Assembly: GCA_000442125.1 (NCBI GenBank)
Contig: KE546978.1
Coordinates: forward strand, 62,001 to 126,000
Reading direction: 5' to 3'
Source: Opeltia flavorubescens
Lineage: Eukaryota > Ascomycota > Lecanoromycetes > Teloschistales > Teloschistaceae
Length of the DNA stretch: 64,000 nt
Shown here: one piece after another, positions 35,220 to 46,415 of the stretch
Numbering within the stretch: position 1 is the first letter of the stretch
Layout of the letters: each line of letters starts with the position of its first letter
Notes under the pieces: model-generated
What the model saw: the letters and a program-made list of their open reading frames with translations, nothing else
Databases searched by the model: none
What the model was told of the DNA's origin: nothing
Program-made: the position numbers and the translations under genes

Positions 35220-36407
35220 CTATTCATCTCCGAGCAATTCTTCTTGCGGCGTAACTCCCTCGCCTCCTCTCCCCCGCTGCTCTTCCGACAACTCTTCAGA
35301 AATAGCGCGAATACCATCCCCTATATAGTCCATCGACGTCCGCGCATTCTGCATTTCTTCGAGCAATTCCGCGGGCTGCTGTACGAACTCCTTGGTAACT
35401 TGTGTACCATCAACAAGATAATTAATAATCGTCGTCTTCGAACCCGTAGAGCCATCCGGGAGCTCAACAGGCGCGCTCACACCAATCTGTCCCAGAATCG
35501 ACGTCTTGCTAGGCAGAAACTGGTCAAGATGGCTCTTTGGCAAATTGAACGGGTTTTCAAGACGTTGTGATGCTGACTCGATGACGGCTTTGATATCTTT
35601 GGGTGGCAATGGTGTAGGTGATGAGAAGTGATAAGGTACACCTTCCTCAAAGTGCTGGTATAATTCGAGTTCGGATATGGTGACACCCGCCCTCTCTTCG
35701 GGGGGCATCTCGTTTTTCCGGCTGAAGGACATTACGGGTCCGTTTTGACTGATGAATTGTGCCCAGTTCCAAGTAGGTAGAGCACCGCTATTCATTAGGG
35801 AAGCTATCCATTGTCCTCGAGGCTTAGAACTACTGGCTGTTGCATCTTTGTGCGCTTGGTATTCGGCTTCTTGATTTTGTAGATGGGAGATCAACCTATC
35901 ACGTTCGGCAATCAGGTATGCGAGCATATGCTCTCTCCTCGTTACTTCATCCTTGTCCGCTCTATCCAAAGCTTCCCGGTGTGCTTCTATATGTTTAGCC
36001 TCGATATCTGAAACCTGGCGCATAAAGGAATTATGCATGGCGATATGTGAGCTGATGACGTTGAAACGGTCACGAGCAAGGTATGAATCCTCCGCTTTTC
36101 TGCTCTCTTCTGATATCATCGGCCTCCCAGCGTCCAGAGCGAGAAGATCTTCAAAAGGGTCCCTCCAGTTTAACTTGGGCATCTCTTTCTCCAGACGGAA
36201 CGGTGAATACGGACTACCCAATACGTAACCGACTGGCCACATACGAGGCGATGAGTGGAACTTATGGAAGAAGTATCTAGCGCCGTCCACCCAGGTCATG
36301 TTTGACAGGTCAGGTCTTCCACAAGCATCGCAAGCAGAACCAAAGGAGGCATATTCATCACTTTGCTCCGACGTGGATGGATTGTCCATGGCTACAGGGT
36401 TCTTCAT
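35220..36407 (-). CDS. Conserved-looking fungal protein of unknown function
   Basis: Single exon, 395 residues from 36407; a second ATG lies six codons in. The N-terminus has a CDACGRPDL pair of cysteines. A long charged helical segment (about residues 100-190, IEAHREALDRADKDEVTRRE) suggests a coiled coil. Later parts are ordered and include PSKTSILGQIGV and INYLVDGTQVTKEF. The tail is Glu/Gly-rich. No signal peptide or TM segment is seen. The frame is long and evenly used, so I am confident it is a gene. I do not recognise the family. Confidence 0.75.
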   Translation of the reverse strand: MKNPVAMDNPSTSEQSDEYASFGSACDACGRPDLSNMTWVDGARYFFHKFHSSPRMWPVGYVLGSPYSPFRLEKEMPKLNWRDPFEDLLALDAGRPMISEESRKAEDSYLARDRFNVISSHIAMHNSFMRQVSDIEAKHIEAHREALDRADKDEVTRREHMLAYLIAERDRLISHLQNQEAEYQAHKDATASSSKPRGQWIASLMNSGALPTWNWAQFISQNGPVMSFSRKNEMPPEERAGVTISELELYQHFEEGVPYHFSSPTPLPPKDIKAVIESASQRLENPFNLPKSHLDQFLPSKTSILGQIGVSAPVELPDGSTGSKTTIINYLVDGTQVTKEFVQQPAELLEEMQNARTSMDYIGDGIRAISEELSEEQRGRGGEGVTPQEELLGDE

Positions 36408-36801
36408 TATTATCTCAAGGGATCAAGCGAAGATAAGTCGGTCTTGCAGCGTTGATTATCTCATGCTTGGAAGGAGGCAAGAGGTTTACTAGGACATGAT
36501 CGACATAACGGGGACGCTAACGCTTCGGCCCGTCTGCGGCTCAGCCTCGGCCCGAGCGATCAGCTTGACGATGAAGGGGCAAGTATGGAAGCTTGGTCTT
36601 GAGGCAGCCGAATTTAGATATCTATCATTGGAGCCTATTGATCTAATGATGAATATTAGGTTTACTTGAATCGTAAACGCGTTACGAAAGGGACTTTGAG
36701 CCCTTCTTGCAGCCAATCGGGCCGCGAATCTAGAAAGCATCAAGCTCGTTATGACGGCCCGGTGCCTTCCAGAACTATTAATTACCATAGCCTTGTGAAT
36801 C
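36408..36801. other. Intergenic region
   Basis: A 394-bp gap upstream of the 35.2-36.4 kb gene and downstream of the MFS gene. No features seen. Confidence 0.4.
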
Positions 36802-38662
36802 TTATGCTTCGCAATTCCGTGGTGTAGAAGCGCTCTTCTTCAGAAATCTAACAGTGCCACCCAGCCACAAGAATGTCGCCAAAGCTGCAACCGCACTGAC
36901 AAAACCAAGAGTCATCGACATCGTCCTCCAACCATACTGGTCACGAAGAAAACCCGAGAGCAAGGGTCCAATGGTAATCCCTCCTGCAATCGCACAGTTG
37001 CGTAGTGAGTTCGCTTGAGCAGTGGCACCTCCTTCGCCAAAGCGCTCCGGTCTTAAAGCCGTCTCTGCTTGAACGGAGAGATTAATCTCCAGCATCGTTG
37101 ATGCGTGAACGAGCGCTATGGAGAATCCGATCATCACAAGGAGGACGCATAGCAAGGCTTCTTGTTCTCTCGAATGATAGTGCACCAGCTGCAAAGCCAT
37201 GAACATTGGCGCACAGAGCAGAAATCCTGCGGATGTAACGCTTCGAGTACCACATCTGTCAGCAAGGCGACCTGAAAGACGTGAGAACGATTTCAATTTG
37301 AGTCATCGGGACCGTCAGCCTTTGAACGAGCATACCTATCAATGGACACAAAAAGAAGCCCCCGCACAGGGTCAGGAAGATCAGCCCTTGCTGGTCTGAA
37401 TTCCAGTCAAAAGTCTCGGCAACGAACAATGGCACGACCTGTGCGGCAATGGTCAGCTGCTGCGATACAGATCGTGCTTCTTCAAGCTAAGGCTGGTCCA
37501 CTCACACTTTCGAAAGATGCCAGAAGTGTTGCGTTGACAAAGCAAGCAGCTACACAGATCCAGATACGTGGCGAAACGAGCAACCAAAGAATCCCTGGTA
37601 TCCAATCACGGGCCCTACTTTTGTCGGATTTTGGCAAATCATCACGGCTCGTTGACGTACTCCAACTTGGACTTGATGCTCCTCCTGATCTGGGAAAAGT
37701 ACAGTATCTTCCTTCGTCGAAATCCTGTTGGTCGCTTCTCATCAGGTCGCCATGCTGGCCCTTGGTATGGGTATGGCTTATACTTGCTTCACCTTCTTTC
37801 AAGAGTAGGGTCAAGATTGCTTGAATAGCGAGTAAGCAATAAGATATTGCAAAGACTGAATGGTACCCGGCGTAACGATAAGAAAAGCCACCAATGATTG
37901 GCCCGACCACGATGGCGGTTGCAATACTCGTGCCTATGATTCCAAGTGCGGACCCCAATTGGTCAACAGGAGCTTTGTCCACGATGAGTGGTATTCCCAC
38001 GGTCAGGACCACTGCTGTAGATACGCCTTGTGCTGCCCGGCCGACGAGGAGGAGAGCTAAGCTATCGCCAATGTATGACAATGTTGTTGCAGCTGCAAGA
38101 GCGATCGACCCAAATAAGAATATTGGTTTCCTGTAACCTGGGCGGTCGGCGATACATCCCCAGAAGACTGTAGAATGATCAGTAGAGTCTTTGAGACTGG
38201 ACGCCAGGCTTACTATGGGAGATGACCTGGGATGCTCCAAAGACAGCCAATAGGATGGAGACCCATTTTTGACCTGTATGTTCAGAACAAATTTTCTTTT
38301 CATACCTGGGATTTCACTCACGCTCGGATGCCGAAAGCCCAACCCGTTCTTCGAGCGATGACGGAAGAACTGGCAGAACCTTCACCACGGTTATCAGTCG
38401 AACAGTCTGATACAGTTGACCCTGCTTTTCGTACAATTCCGTAGAGAACGTCGTCCTGCAATAATATTTAGCAGAGTCAATGGTCGTAATTGGCGCTATA
38501 TTGTACCGTGAACACGGCTACAGCCACTGTCATTTTCGTAAAACCCAGGGAAGATCGAATCGAAGAGAAGGATCGCCGATGCTGTCTATGACTTCCGAGG
38601 AGGATATCATTTTCACTTTCGCCAAATTTTCGCCCGTGACGAGCCAGTCGTTGATCTGACAT
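36802..38662 (-). CDS. MFS transporter, DHA1 type
   Basis: Seven exons join in phase: 38507-38662, 38435-38455, 38322-38379, 38214-38273, 37506-38167, 37336-37438 and 36802-37271, giving 509 residues. Exon 2 is only 21 nt, yet it supplies DDVLYGI of the first TM helix, so it is well supported. Typical elements follow: VLPVLP, the motif-A loop GCIADRPGYRKP, RAAQGVSTAVVLTVG, GPIIGGFSYRYAGY, a long central cytosolic loop, WNSDQQGLIFL, GRLADRCGTR and GPLLSGFLRDQYGWRTM. This matches the drug:H+ antiporter-1 / vesicular-amine-like branch common in fungi. It should export small molecules by proton antiport; the substrate is unknown. Confidence 0.85.
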
Positions 38663-39613
38663 GTTGTTCAAGTCAGGCAAAACAAGGTGTTAGGAGCTGT
38701 ACTTGTGAAACTACCAGGGTTTTCTGTGACATAAAACGTTGGAGTAGCACAAGAACGCAGATTATCAAAGGTAGATCATCTAGGCACACCCAAGGAGATA
38801 TCGGTAATGACGGGATTGTCTCCGCAAAACGCACTCTCCTCTCTATCGCCCCGCACATGCATCATGCCATCACATCGCAGAGATAAAGAGAAATCTTGTG
38901 CTTAATGACAACAAAGCACGCTACCAAACAGTCTTGGTCGGTAGTCAATTTCGGACGTTCCACCCAGGGCTGATTCATAAGATTGGCGGCGGTAAAATAA
39001 CAGTTTTCCCATGACGATGGCACTCACTGCAAGATGAACTGTAGAGCAGACTAGATAATATGAAAACGTAAAAATCAAAGAGACGTAGTCAACAATCAAG
39101 CATGAGATACGTAGGGTGAGATAAGCTGGATCTACCATGCTGTAAGGAAATGACGAGCTGCATTGAAGGAGGATGTAGATCTTAGATCTAGATCCATCGC
39201 GGGCTGCTTGTTTGATCGATTGTACAAATGCATATGGGTACAACACATGGCGTCTAATAGAAGAATTGCATTTACTTTCGATATCTCGATGTGCGTGGAC
39301 AAGCGAATCCAACCAGATACTAGACCTTTCAACCCCATCGGGAGAGATGCAGAACCGGGATAAGCAGAAGAGAATGTGCATCAAGTGGTACCAAATAGAT
39401 TCGGTCCGCATAAGGACCATGAGATCTTCTTCAAGCATGATGATTGCGGGCCATGGATTGGCGGACATGACTTCCTGAATTGGATCACCAACTCAATGTT
39501 TCAACGACGACGAGAAGTTGGACGACGACTGCTGACTAAGCAATGACGTCCTTCGGCTTTTGCGGAAATCCAAAGTCTTCGAACTCAAGCTCAACAACCA
39601 GCAGCTGCCAATT
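38663..39613. other. Intergenic region
   Basis: About 950 bp between divergent genes. A 188-codon minus-strand frame (38902-39468) is Cys/Ser-rich with one hydrophobic stretch and no family features. I treat it as probably chance, although it is the longest unassigned frame in this part. Confidence 0.4.
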
Positions 39614-40828
39614 ATGGCTCCCAAATTGTCCTCGTCAAGCTTATCTTCCTCCTCCATCATAACTCGATGTTCCAGCCAGTCCTCAAGATCACGGCTCTTA
39701 CCATCCAGCCTACCCCTAGATCGCCGACGGCACATCTCCGCCTACGGCTACACTCAAGCAAAAGCCCTCGTCTACCCTAAACATGGCTCTCCCACCGACG
39801 TCTTGACGCTTCATACGCATTCGATCTCTCCGCCTCATTCAAAGCTCCTTACTTTACGTACCTTGGCCGCCCCTCTCAATCCCGCCGACATCAACCAAAT
39901 ACAAGGGACCTACCCTACCGCCCCTCCCTTCACCTCCGATCTCGGCACCCCCCAACCATCCGCCGTACCCGGTAACGAAGCATGCTTCGAAGTCCTATCA
40001 GCAGGATCAAGCTGCAAAGAGATCAGCAAAGGCGACTGGGTCATCCCACGACGAACAGGCCTGGGATCATNGCGAACACACATCCAAATCGACGAGGGCA
40101 GGGTAATGAAAATCAATAAAGAAGGCTTAACAGCCGAGCAGGTGGCTACTGTGTCCGTGAATCCAGTGACAGCCTACAGGATGTTGAAGGACTTTACGCC
40201 CTTGAAGGAAGGGGATTGGTTCATTCAGAATGGTGCCAATAGTGGGGTTGGAAGGGCAGCGGTGCAGTTGGGCAAGAGGTGGGGTCACAAAAGTATTTGC
40301 GTCATCAGGAAGCGGGATGGTGCCGAAGGCGATGCGTTGAAACAGGAGATGCTGGAGCTAGGCGCGACGGTAGTCGTGACGGATGAAGAAATCATGGCGA
40401 AAGACTTTAAAGAAAAGGTCAAAGAGTGGACGAATGGAGGTCGCGACAAGCTGAAACTAGGTCTGAACTGCGTTGGTGGAGATGCGGGCATGGCTATGGC
40501 CAAAGTCCTAGATGAAGGCGGAGCAATGGTCACGTACGGAGCGATGAGCAAGAGTCCAATGAGGGTCGGTGCGGGCATGCTCATCTTCAAAGACTTGCGT
40601 TTTGTCGGCTTCTGGGTGTCGAAGTGGGGAGATGGTGTACCAGATGAAAAGAAGAGGACGATTGACGAGGTACTCGGATTGATACGGGATGGAAAATTCA
40701 AAGATGTACCCATGGTGGAGGTACCTTGGTCATGGGATACGAAGCAAGAGGAGCTTCTTGATGCTGTGCAGGGAACTCTGGAAGGCTTCCGGAAAGGCAA
40801 AGGTATTTTCAAGTTTGGCGATACTTGA
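39614..40828 (+). CDS. ETR1: Mitochondrial 2-enoyl thioester reductase
   Basis: Single exon, 404 residues from the ATG at 39614. The open frame starts earlier but without ATG. The first ~55 residues are Ser/Arg-rich and lack acids, a good mitochondrial targeting sequence. The MECR/ETR1 pattern follows: YGYTQAKALVYPKHGSP, NPADINQIQGTYPT with the conserved catalytic-site Tyr, PGNEACFEVLSAG, NPVTAYRML, the NADPH-binding NGANSGVGRAAVQLGK, LNCVGG, GAMSKSPM and FWVSKW. The enzyme reduces trans-2-enoyl thioesters in mitochondrial fatty acid synthesis, which feeds lipoic acid production. An ambiguous base at 40071 affects one codon. A general quinone oxidoreductase is less likely. Confidence 0.9.
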   Translation: MAPKLSSSSLSSSSIITRCSSQSSRSRLLPSSLPLDRRRHISAYGYTQAKALVYPKHGSPTDVLTLHTHSISPPHSKLLTLRTLAAPLNPADINQIQGTYPTAPPFTSDLGTPQPSAVPGNEACFEVLSAGSSCKEISKGDWVIPRRTGLGSXRTHIQIDEGRVMKINKEGLTAEQVATVSVNPVTAYRMLKDFTPLKEGDWFIQNGANSGVGRAAVQLGKRWGHKSICVIRKRDGAEGDALKQEMLELGATVVVTDEEIMAKDFKEKVKEWTNGGRDKLKLGLNCVGGDAGMAMAKVLDEGGAMVTYGAMSKSPMRVGAGMLIFKDLRFVGFWVSKWGDGVPDEKKRTIDEVLGLIRDGKFKDVPMVEVPWSWDTKQEELLDAVQGTLEGFRKGKGIFKFGDT

Positions 40829-43800
40829 AGGAAAAGAAGGAAGAGTGTCAGCGCCCGAGTTTTGATTCAAAGCCGTTGCATCTGAGTCTAAACAAACGAC
40901 GACTATGCTTTGACTTCCATGTGACGAAGAGCTTTCGACCCGGGTAGCGAAAACAGGTACGCAAGCACTGGCGATCTGCTGATGGCCAAGACTGTATTGA
41001 CAGCCATCACAACCATACCCGGTCAGATGAAGATTCCTCGTCTTTCCAAAGACGAGGGATACCGCCGATGTAACAACAGCTGCTCGCTCCGCTGCCACAC
41101 ATAGTATTCGTTTCAAGAGCTAGAGCATCGTTACCTCGTCGTACCACTTGATCGAGTCGAATAGTACGGCTACAGACTGGATGACTGGCTAGACAACGAA
41201 CTTGGACTCGGTATATCATGGTCCAGACATTCTGAGATGACACCCAGTGCAGCTCTATCTGATCAAGGAAACCACAAGAGGATTATCAAGCGCTAGTTGT
41301 ATATAGCCTATGTCATCATGTTCTGCTGCTCGGTATCCTACATCTTCGACTTTCTGTCATGCAATACTGTGGCTTAGTACACTTGTTTTTTCACCTTCCT
41401 GGCTTCATTTCCCACTGCCATGCTCTTTTCATATCGGTTTTGGTTCTGTTAGGAGTGGAGCATATCTTACCTGTAAAATAATTCAAGGCATGTAAATTAT
41501 AGGCTATAGTCAGTTAATATGCGCTATGTCACACACGCGCATCCTTTCACTACTAGCATTGTTTCCATGCTAGTGGAGGTGACATTAATCTCTTCATTGC
41601 CACCATAACCCAGCCGGTAGCACCCCAGCGCAGTTCGGGCAGGTTTCGAGTCTCTTCCCTCATCTCGGTACACCCCACATTTCCTACCATCCTGCACAGA
41701 CATCAGATTCGTCGCGGATCGCGACTCTACGACAAGATTTCCAAGACGGAGGAAAACAATATTGACGTTCCCGTCAATCTCAACAATGACGGCTTGGCTC
41801 TTCCAGCTAGTAAAGACGGTGTGCCTTGTTAAGATTATTGTTCCGCCAATACTTAAGGCTCACGCCTAGAATACAATAGATATGAATTGAGCTACCTTTC
41901 AACCTGCCGTATGTGATATGTACGACGTGACAGACAATCATCACGAAGATTACCAAGGGTTTATCAAAGGTGGCAAACGACCAGCTGCTGAGCCACATAT
42001 TGTATCCTCGCCCAATGGTTGGTCGTGACTTTCTCGGCCGTATATCAAGACATATCAGCAATCTATCGGACTGACTACGGATCAGGAACGTCGATACCAG
42101 AACCCCTCATTCTCTTCTACGATTACCACGAACACTTCACTCTTCAACCATCCAATCCGATGAAATTGAATGGTATGCAGTCACATTTTCTTGCCGCCAC
42201 GACTGCCAATTGACTCAATACTGAACAGATCTACACAATATGCTTACAGAGTATTACTCCAAGTTCGGTATCGTGCATACAGTGAAAGAATCGCTTCAGA
42301 AGTACCTTTCTCCGAGGCCGTCAACTACAAGGAGGGAAAGTGGTGGCATCAATGAACTTAACACCAGAATCATGCACAACATCGAGCCGTGACAGTTTTT
42401 TGCAACTCTACTCTCTTTCAGCAATTGGATCATGTCATAGGTAAATCTCCTTCTCTGAAATGTATGACTACATTTGCTTCATTTCCCAGCCCATCTAACA
42501 AGAACCGCAGATCCACAGCACGAAAGATTCCACGTAAATCTATCTCTCCGAATAGCTCGCAGTGGGCTTCTTTACTTGGCAAAATCTCACCAGGGTAACA
42601 TATTCCGAAAGAAACAGGACTGGCATAAATGGTGCCCACTATTTTCCTAGGGGGAGGAGGTACCAACTATCATACTTTGAAAAATCCACAGATAGAATCT
42701 TAATTAACTCCATGCCATCATTGCATAATACGTCCTCAACGCCATCATCAAATGTCCTAACCATAAACTATCTTGTGTGGCAAACATCCATTCAAAATAC
42801 CACATTCCCAACAGTGGAAAATATATAATGTAAGGAAACCTATCAATGATATACTTGACCGAAATACCACCCCAGATCAATCTCATAGAAACTCTCAAAA
42901 TCATTTGATTGACCCTGAATGCCTCAAGTTCATCAAGAAGTCCAAAGTTTACAAAAATGAAAATTACACCCAGTAAAATGCCTGCCTTCACCAAAAAAAA
43001 TGGTATCAACTGCTCCCTAATTGCCCGTATTGAGAGGGAGATGAAAGAAAATCCTCTTACTAGAAAGCAAAATAGAAAAACAATATAGATCAACAGTGAA
43101 TACACTCAAAAACCTGCCCCCTCAAACGAAAAACGAAAAAAGTAATATTAATACAATCCCAAAACACTATCAAGAGAAAATCTCGCTAATACCTCTATAC
43201 CTAATTATAATCACAAAAATAAACCCTGATATCAATCAATCAAACTCCAAAACAACAACGATGAATAATACATATAAATTTTCTTCAATTTTTCCCAGCA
43301 TCCTTCCAAAAATAATTTCAAAAATATAAATTATCCACACCGACCGACCGACCGATAAGATAAAAAATACAGGAAGAAGTTCTCCGCAGTAATAAATAAA
43401 AATTCCAAGAAAACTTATCACTAGATTCTTCCCTCCCCACCACGCAAAAAACGAAAACGAAATATATCCTAGCCGCGACCGAGCTGCTATCTCAAGAATA
43501 ATATCTGCGATAAGCAGTAGTAGTAATATTATCCCCCCCCCTCACCCAAAAAATAGTAAAAAAAACGAGAAATTGAAGAACGAAAAAAGTATTGTTGGTT
43601 ACCAAAAAAAAACGATTCCGTAAAGGGAGCAAGTCAAAGTATTATCCCATCCCCTACATAAATCTATGCATTTTCGTAAACGATATACATACTTCAGATA
43701 TACCAACTTTACTTACCGAAAACGCGATCAGCTATAACTCCCGACACACAATGCTTTGATATAGATAGGTATCGATATACCTAGTAGTGCTTTCACATGG

Positions 43801-44085
43801 GTAATATTCGCCTCGCACATATAAGTTGTGAAAAAAGCCAAAGAAGTTTAGTTTTACAGTGGTATAATGTATGTTTCGAGGTAATCTCTCATATTTGAAG
43901 GACTTCGTTGTTAGATGAATAATGAATACTACTTACTCGGCATGTTGAATAGCCCGCTGGAGTTAGAATCCACAACCTTGACTGTTGAAAGCCACATCTC
44001 CACATCTCCACCTTTTCAACCACAAATTTATAACCATCACCACCGCTATCAAAACCTCAACCCAACCACCCCCATCCCCATCCCC
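40829..44085. other. Gene desert with an AT-rich island
   Basis: About 3.2 kb without a convincing gene. From roughly 42750 to 43860 the sequence is strongly AT-rich, with poly-A/T runs and a C10 run near 43535. A 133-codon hydrophobic frame (42704-43105, minus) is best explained by this composition. Left of 42 kb composition is normal and frames are short. Confidence 0.55.
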
Positions 44086-45743
44086 TCAATAATCCTCCCC
44101 CCTAGAGATAATCTCCTTACAATTCCCCCTCAGCAAAACCGTCTACCCCCAAAACACCTATCAGCCCCCTGCACTCCCACTCCCTCTCCTCTCAAAAGAA
44201 AAGAAGAGAGAAAACTCACATGCTCAAACTGCGCCACAAACGCCCCCTTCCCATCCACCAACGGCCCATACTCAGAAACCACCCCCCTCGCCACCAATGA
44301 TTTCATCCCCAAAAGCCAATTCTTCACCCCCAACCTCTCCAAATCCCTCCTCGAGAACACCAGGGTCCCGAAATTATCATCAATAGTCTTAAGCAACGCC
44401 TTAGCCGCCATCCCATGATACACCCCCTCCACATTCTCAAATGCATAATTCCGAGCATAGCCGTACACACCAACATCGTCCCGAAGATACCCCTTTCCAG
44501 TGCTGCCAAAGGTTTCGATGGCGAAAACATCGCCTTCTTCCATACGTTGATCCGTCTGGGTTTTGACAAAGGGGACCTGTTTATCGCCATGGATACGGTA
44601 GCGGAGGATGTTATGGCCGGTGATACCGCGAACTGCTCGGATGGGAACGGTTGTGCCGTTGAGGGTGACCTCGTAGCTTTCCATGACTTCTTGGATGGTG
44701 GCGCTGATGTGGTCTATGCGGGCGTCGGGGCCGGCTTCCTATTCGAAAGCAAATTTTTTTCAGTTAAGTTTTTTTTATACATCGTGCGCCGCTGGAAAAG
44801 GGAAACTTTTTCGCGATTACATACCTTAATCCCCGTATTCGTAGCCGCCTTAACCCCCTCCAGTAAATTCCCATAAACCGGATTCCTCGCCACCGTAAAA
44901 GCACTATCCACAATCCTCCCATTGACATGAACCCCAAAATCCACCTTCAACACATCATCATACTGAAGAACAACCTCCTTACCCCCAGGATTAGGAGTCC
45001 AATGCGCAGCTACATTATTCAAGCAAAGACCCGTCGGAAACCCCATGCCCGCTTTGAGAGAATCTCCGGGTTCAAGACCTTGGTGGCCGGTTAAGGTTCG
45101 AACGCCATTTTCAATCTCGTCGGCGAGTTTGTGCATGGAGATGCCGGGTTGTGCTATTGTTTGTACGTGTTTGCGGACCTGGCGGTGGACTTCGGCGGCT
45201 TTGCGGTAGTCGGTTAGGAAGTTGTCATCCATGTCGTTCACGATGGAGAGGTGACGGAGTTCCTCGGCGGTAGTACGTTGAAGATTTTCGTTCTTGGTGG
45301 CATATTCGATGATCTCACCTGCGGGATTGCCCTGATCGGGAAGAGGGTTGGCGAAAGCAAGCTCTGGAGGTGTCTGTCCATTCAGCGCCTTCTTCTTTTT
45401 CTTCTTGTTACTCTTTCGTTTCTTCTTCTTATCTTTTGGGGTTTAGCTCCATATGAGTACTGATTCACTTCAAATGAACTTACTCGTGCTAGCGATTACA
45501 CCGGATTTCAAGTCAGTTCCCATTTGGTCTTCATCGTCGTCTTCGTCCTCGGCGCCTTCACCCTCCCCTTCGATTGCGCCATGAAAGAGCCCAGCTGCTG
45601 CGGCCGGCTTGGGCGGGTTGGCGTTAGCAATTGCGGCGGGTTCCGATGAGTCTACTTGAAATGTCAGAGTAACCAATCCCGCCATTCAGGTTTCCCGTAC
45701 CATTTGGTCCTCTACGCTGATCATTTGGCGTCTTAGATCCCAT
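44086..45743 (-). CDS. Methionine aminopeptidase 2
   Basis: Five exons join in phase: 45701-45743, 45484-45651, 44825-45432, 44220-44738 and 44086-44142, giving 464 residues. The first exon ([14 protein letters not shown]) and the 49-nt intron after it were placed by phase. An acidic stretch (EDEDDDED) and a Lys-rich tract ([14 protein letters not shown]) form the type-2-specific N-terminus that binds ribosomes. The metal ligands are all present: VDFG, IVDSAF, the His of [11 protein letters not shown], the Glu of [10 protein letters not shown] and the final Glu of AQFEH. The last 19-codon exon carries the conserved TVLLR ending in RGEDY. The enzyme removes the initiator Met from nascent cytosolic proteins. 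Confidence 0.93.
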
Positions 45744-46415
45744 GATGAGCGTTGCTTTCTATTCATGGAGTTTGAAGGCCGTTGTAAATGATGAGAGGAC
45801 GTCAATATGTATTGTACGAAAGTAGCAGGCACCACCCGAACGCGCTTTCCCTTCCTGGGCGATCGACGAACGCCAGAGTCTTCACTCATGCAGGCGCGTG
45901 TGAGATACATGTCCAAACCGTAGCTACGCAAAAGGATTTCTATCAACATATCAGTGGACTAAGACTATAATCTACAGCCGACCAACCTCGAAGTCGATAC
46001 ATCGGCTCAACTTTCCCTCTGACTAATGTTTCGCCATCCCCTTTAACAGAAACCTTCTTACCGCAGTAGTATACCCATGTCAGAATTAATGTCATCTGTG
46101 CCTGCATCCACGAAAATCATCCCAATTCGTCTGGCGTAGAATCCGCCGAACATGATACTTGAAGACCCTGAAATGACACTTTCACTCTACAGCGACTACA
46201 TGTGCAGCATCAACCAGCAAGCACCTTCATCTTGTCTCTCTTCAAATGCCTTTGTGGCAAAACATGCGTTGGGTTGGGAGGTGGGAAGCACAATCATTTC
46301 CAGGTCCCTTGGGAGTCTAGCAATACAGACACCGAGAACATCAAGCATCCGAGAAAAAGAGGCATCATCTCATATGTAAATTATATATTCACTCTGCTAC
46401 AAGTCCTCTTCGCGT
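45744..46415. other. Intergenic region
   Basis: About 670 bp upstream of the aminopeptidase gene and downstream of the dehydrogenase gene. Short frames only. Confidence 0.4.

Noticed and set aside
38902-39468. 188-codon minus-strand frame
   Set aside because: Length alone is suggestive, but it lacks domain features, is Cys/Ser-rich and has an uneven composition; overlapping frames on the other strand are nearly as long.
40285-40812. 175-codon minus-strand frame
   Set aside because: It is the antisense shadow of the enoyl thioester reductase.
41580-41760. Considered as a tRNA or tRNA-like element (GGTTTCGAGTC-like stretch)
   Set aside because: No acceptor stem or complete cloverleaf could be folded.
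42704-43105. 133-codon hydrophobic frame on the minus strand resembling a membrane protein
   Set aside because: Lies in the AT-rich island, where Phe/Ile/Leu/Tyr codons arise by composition; no family pattern.
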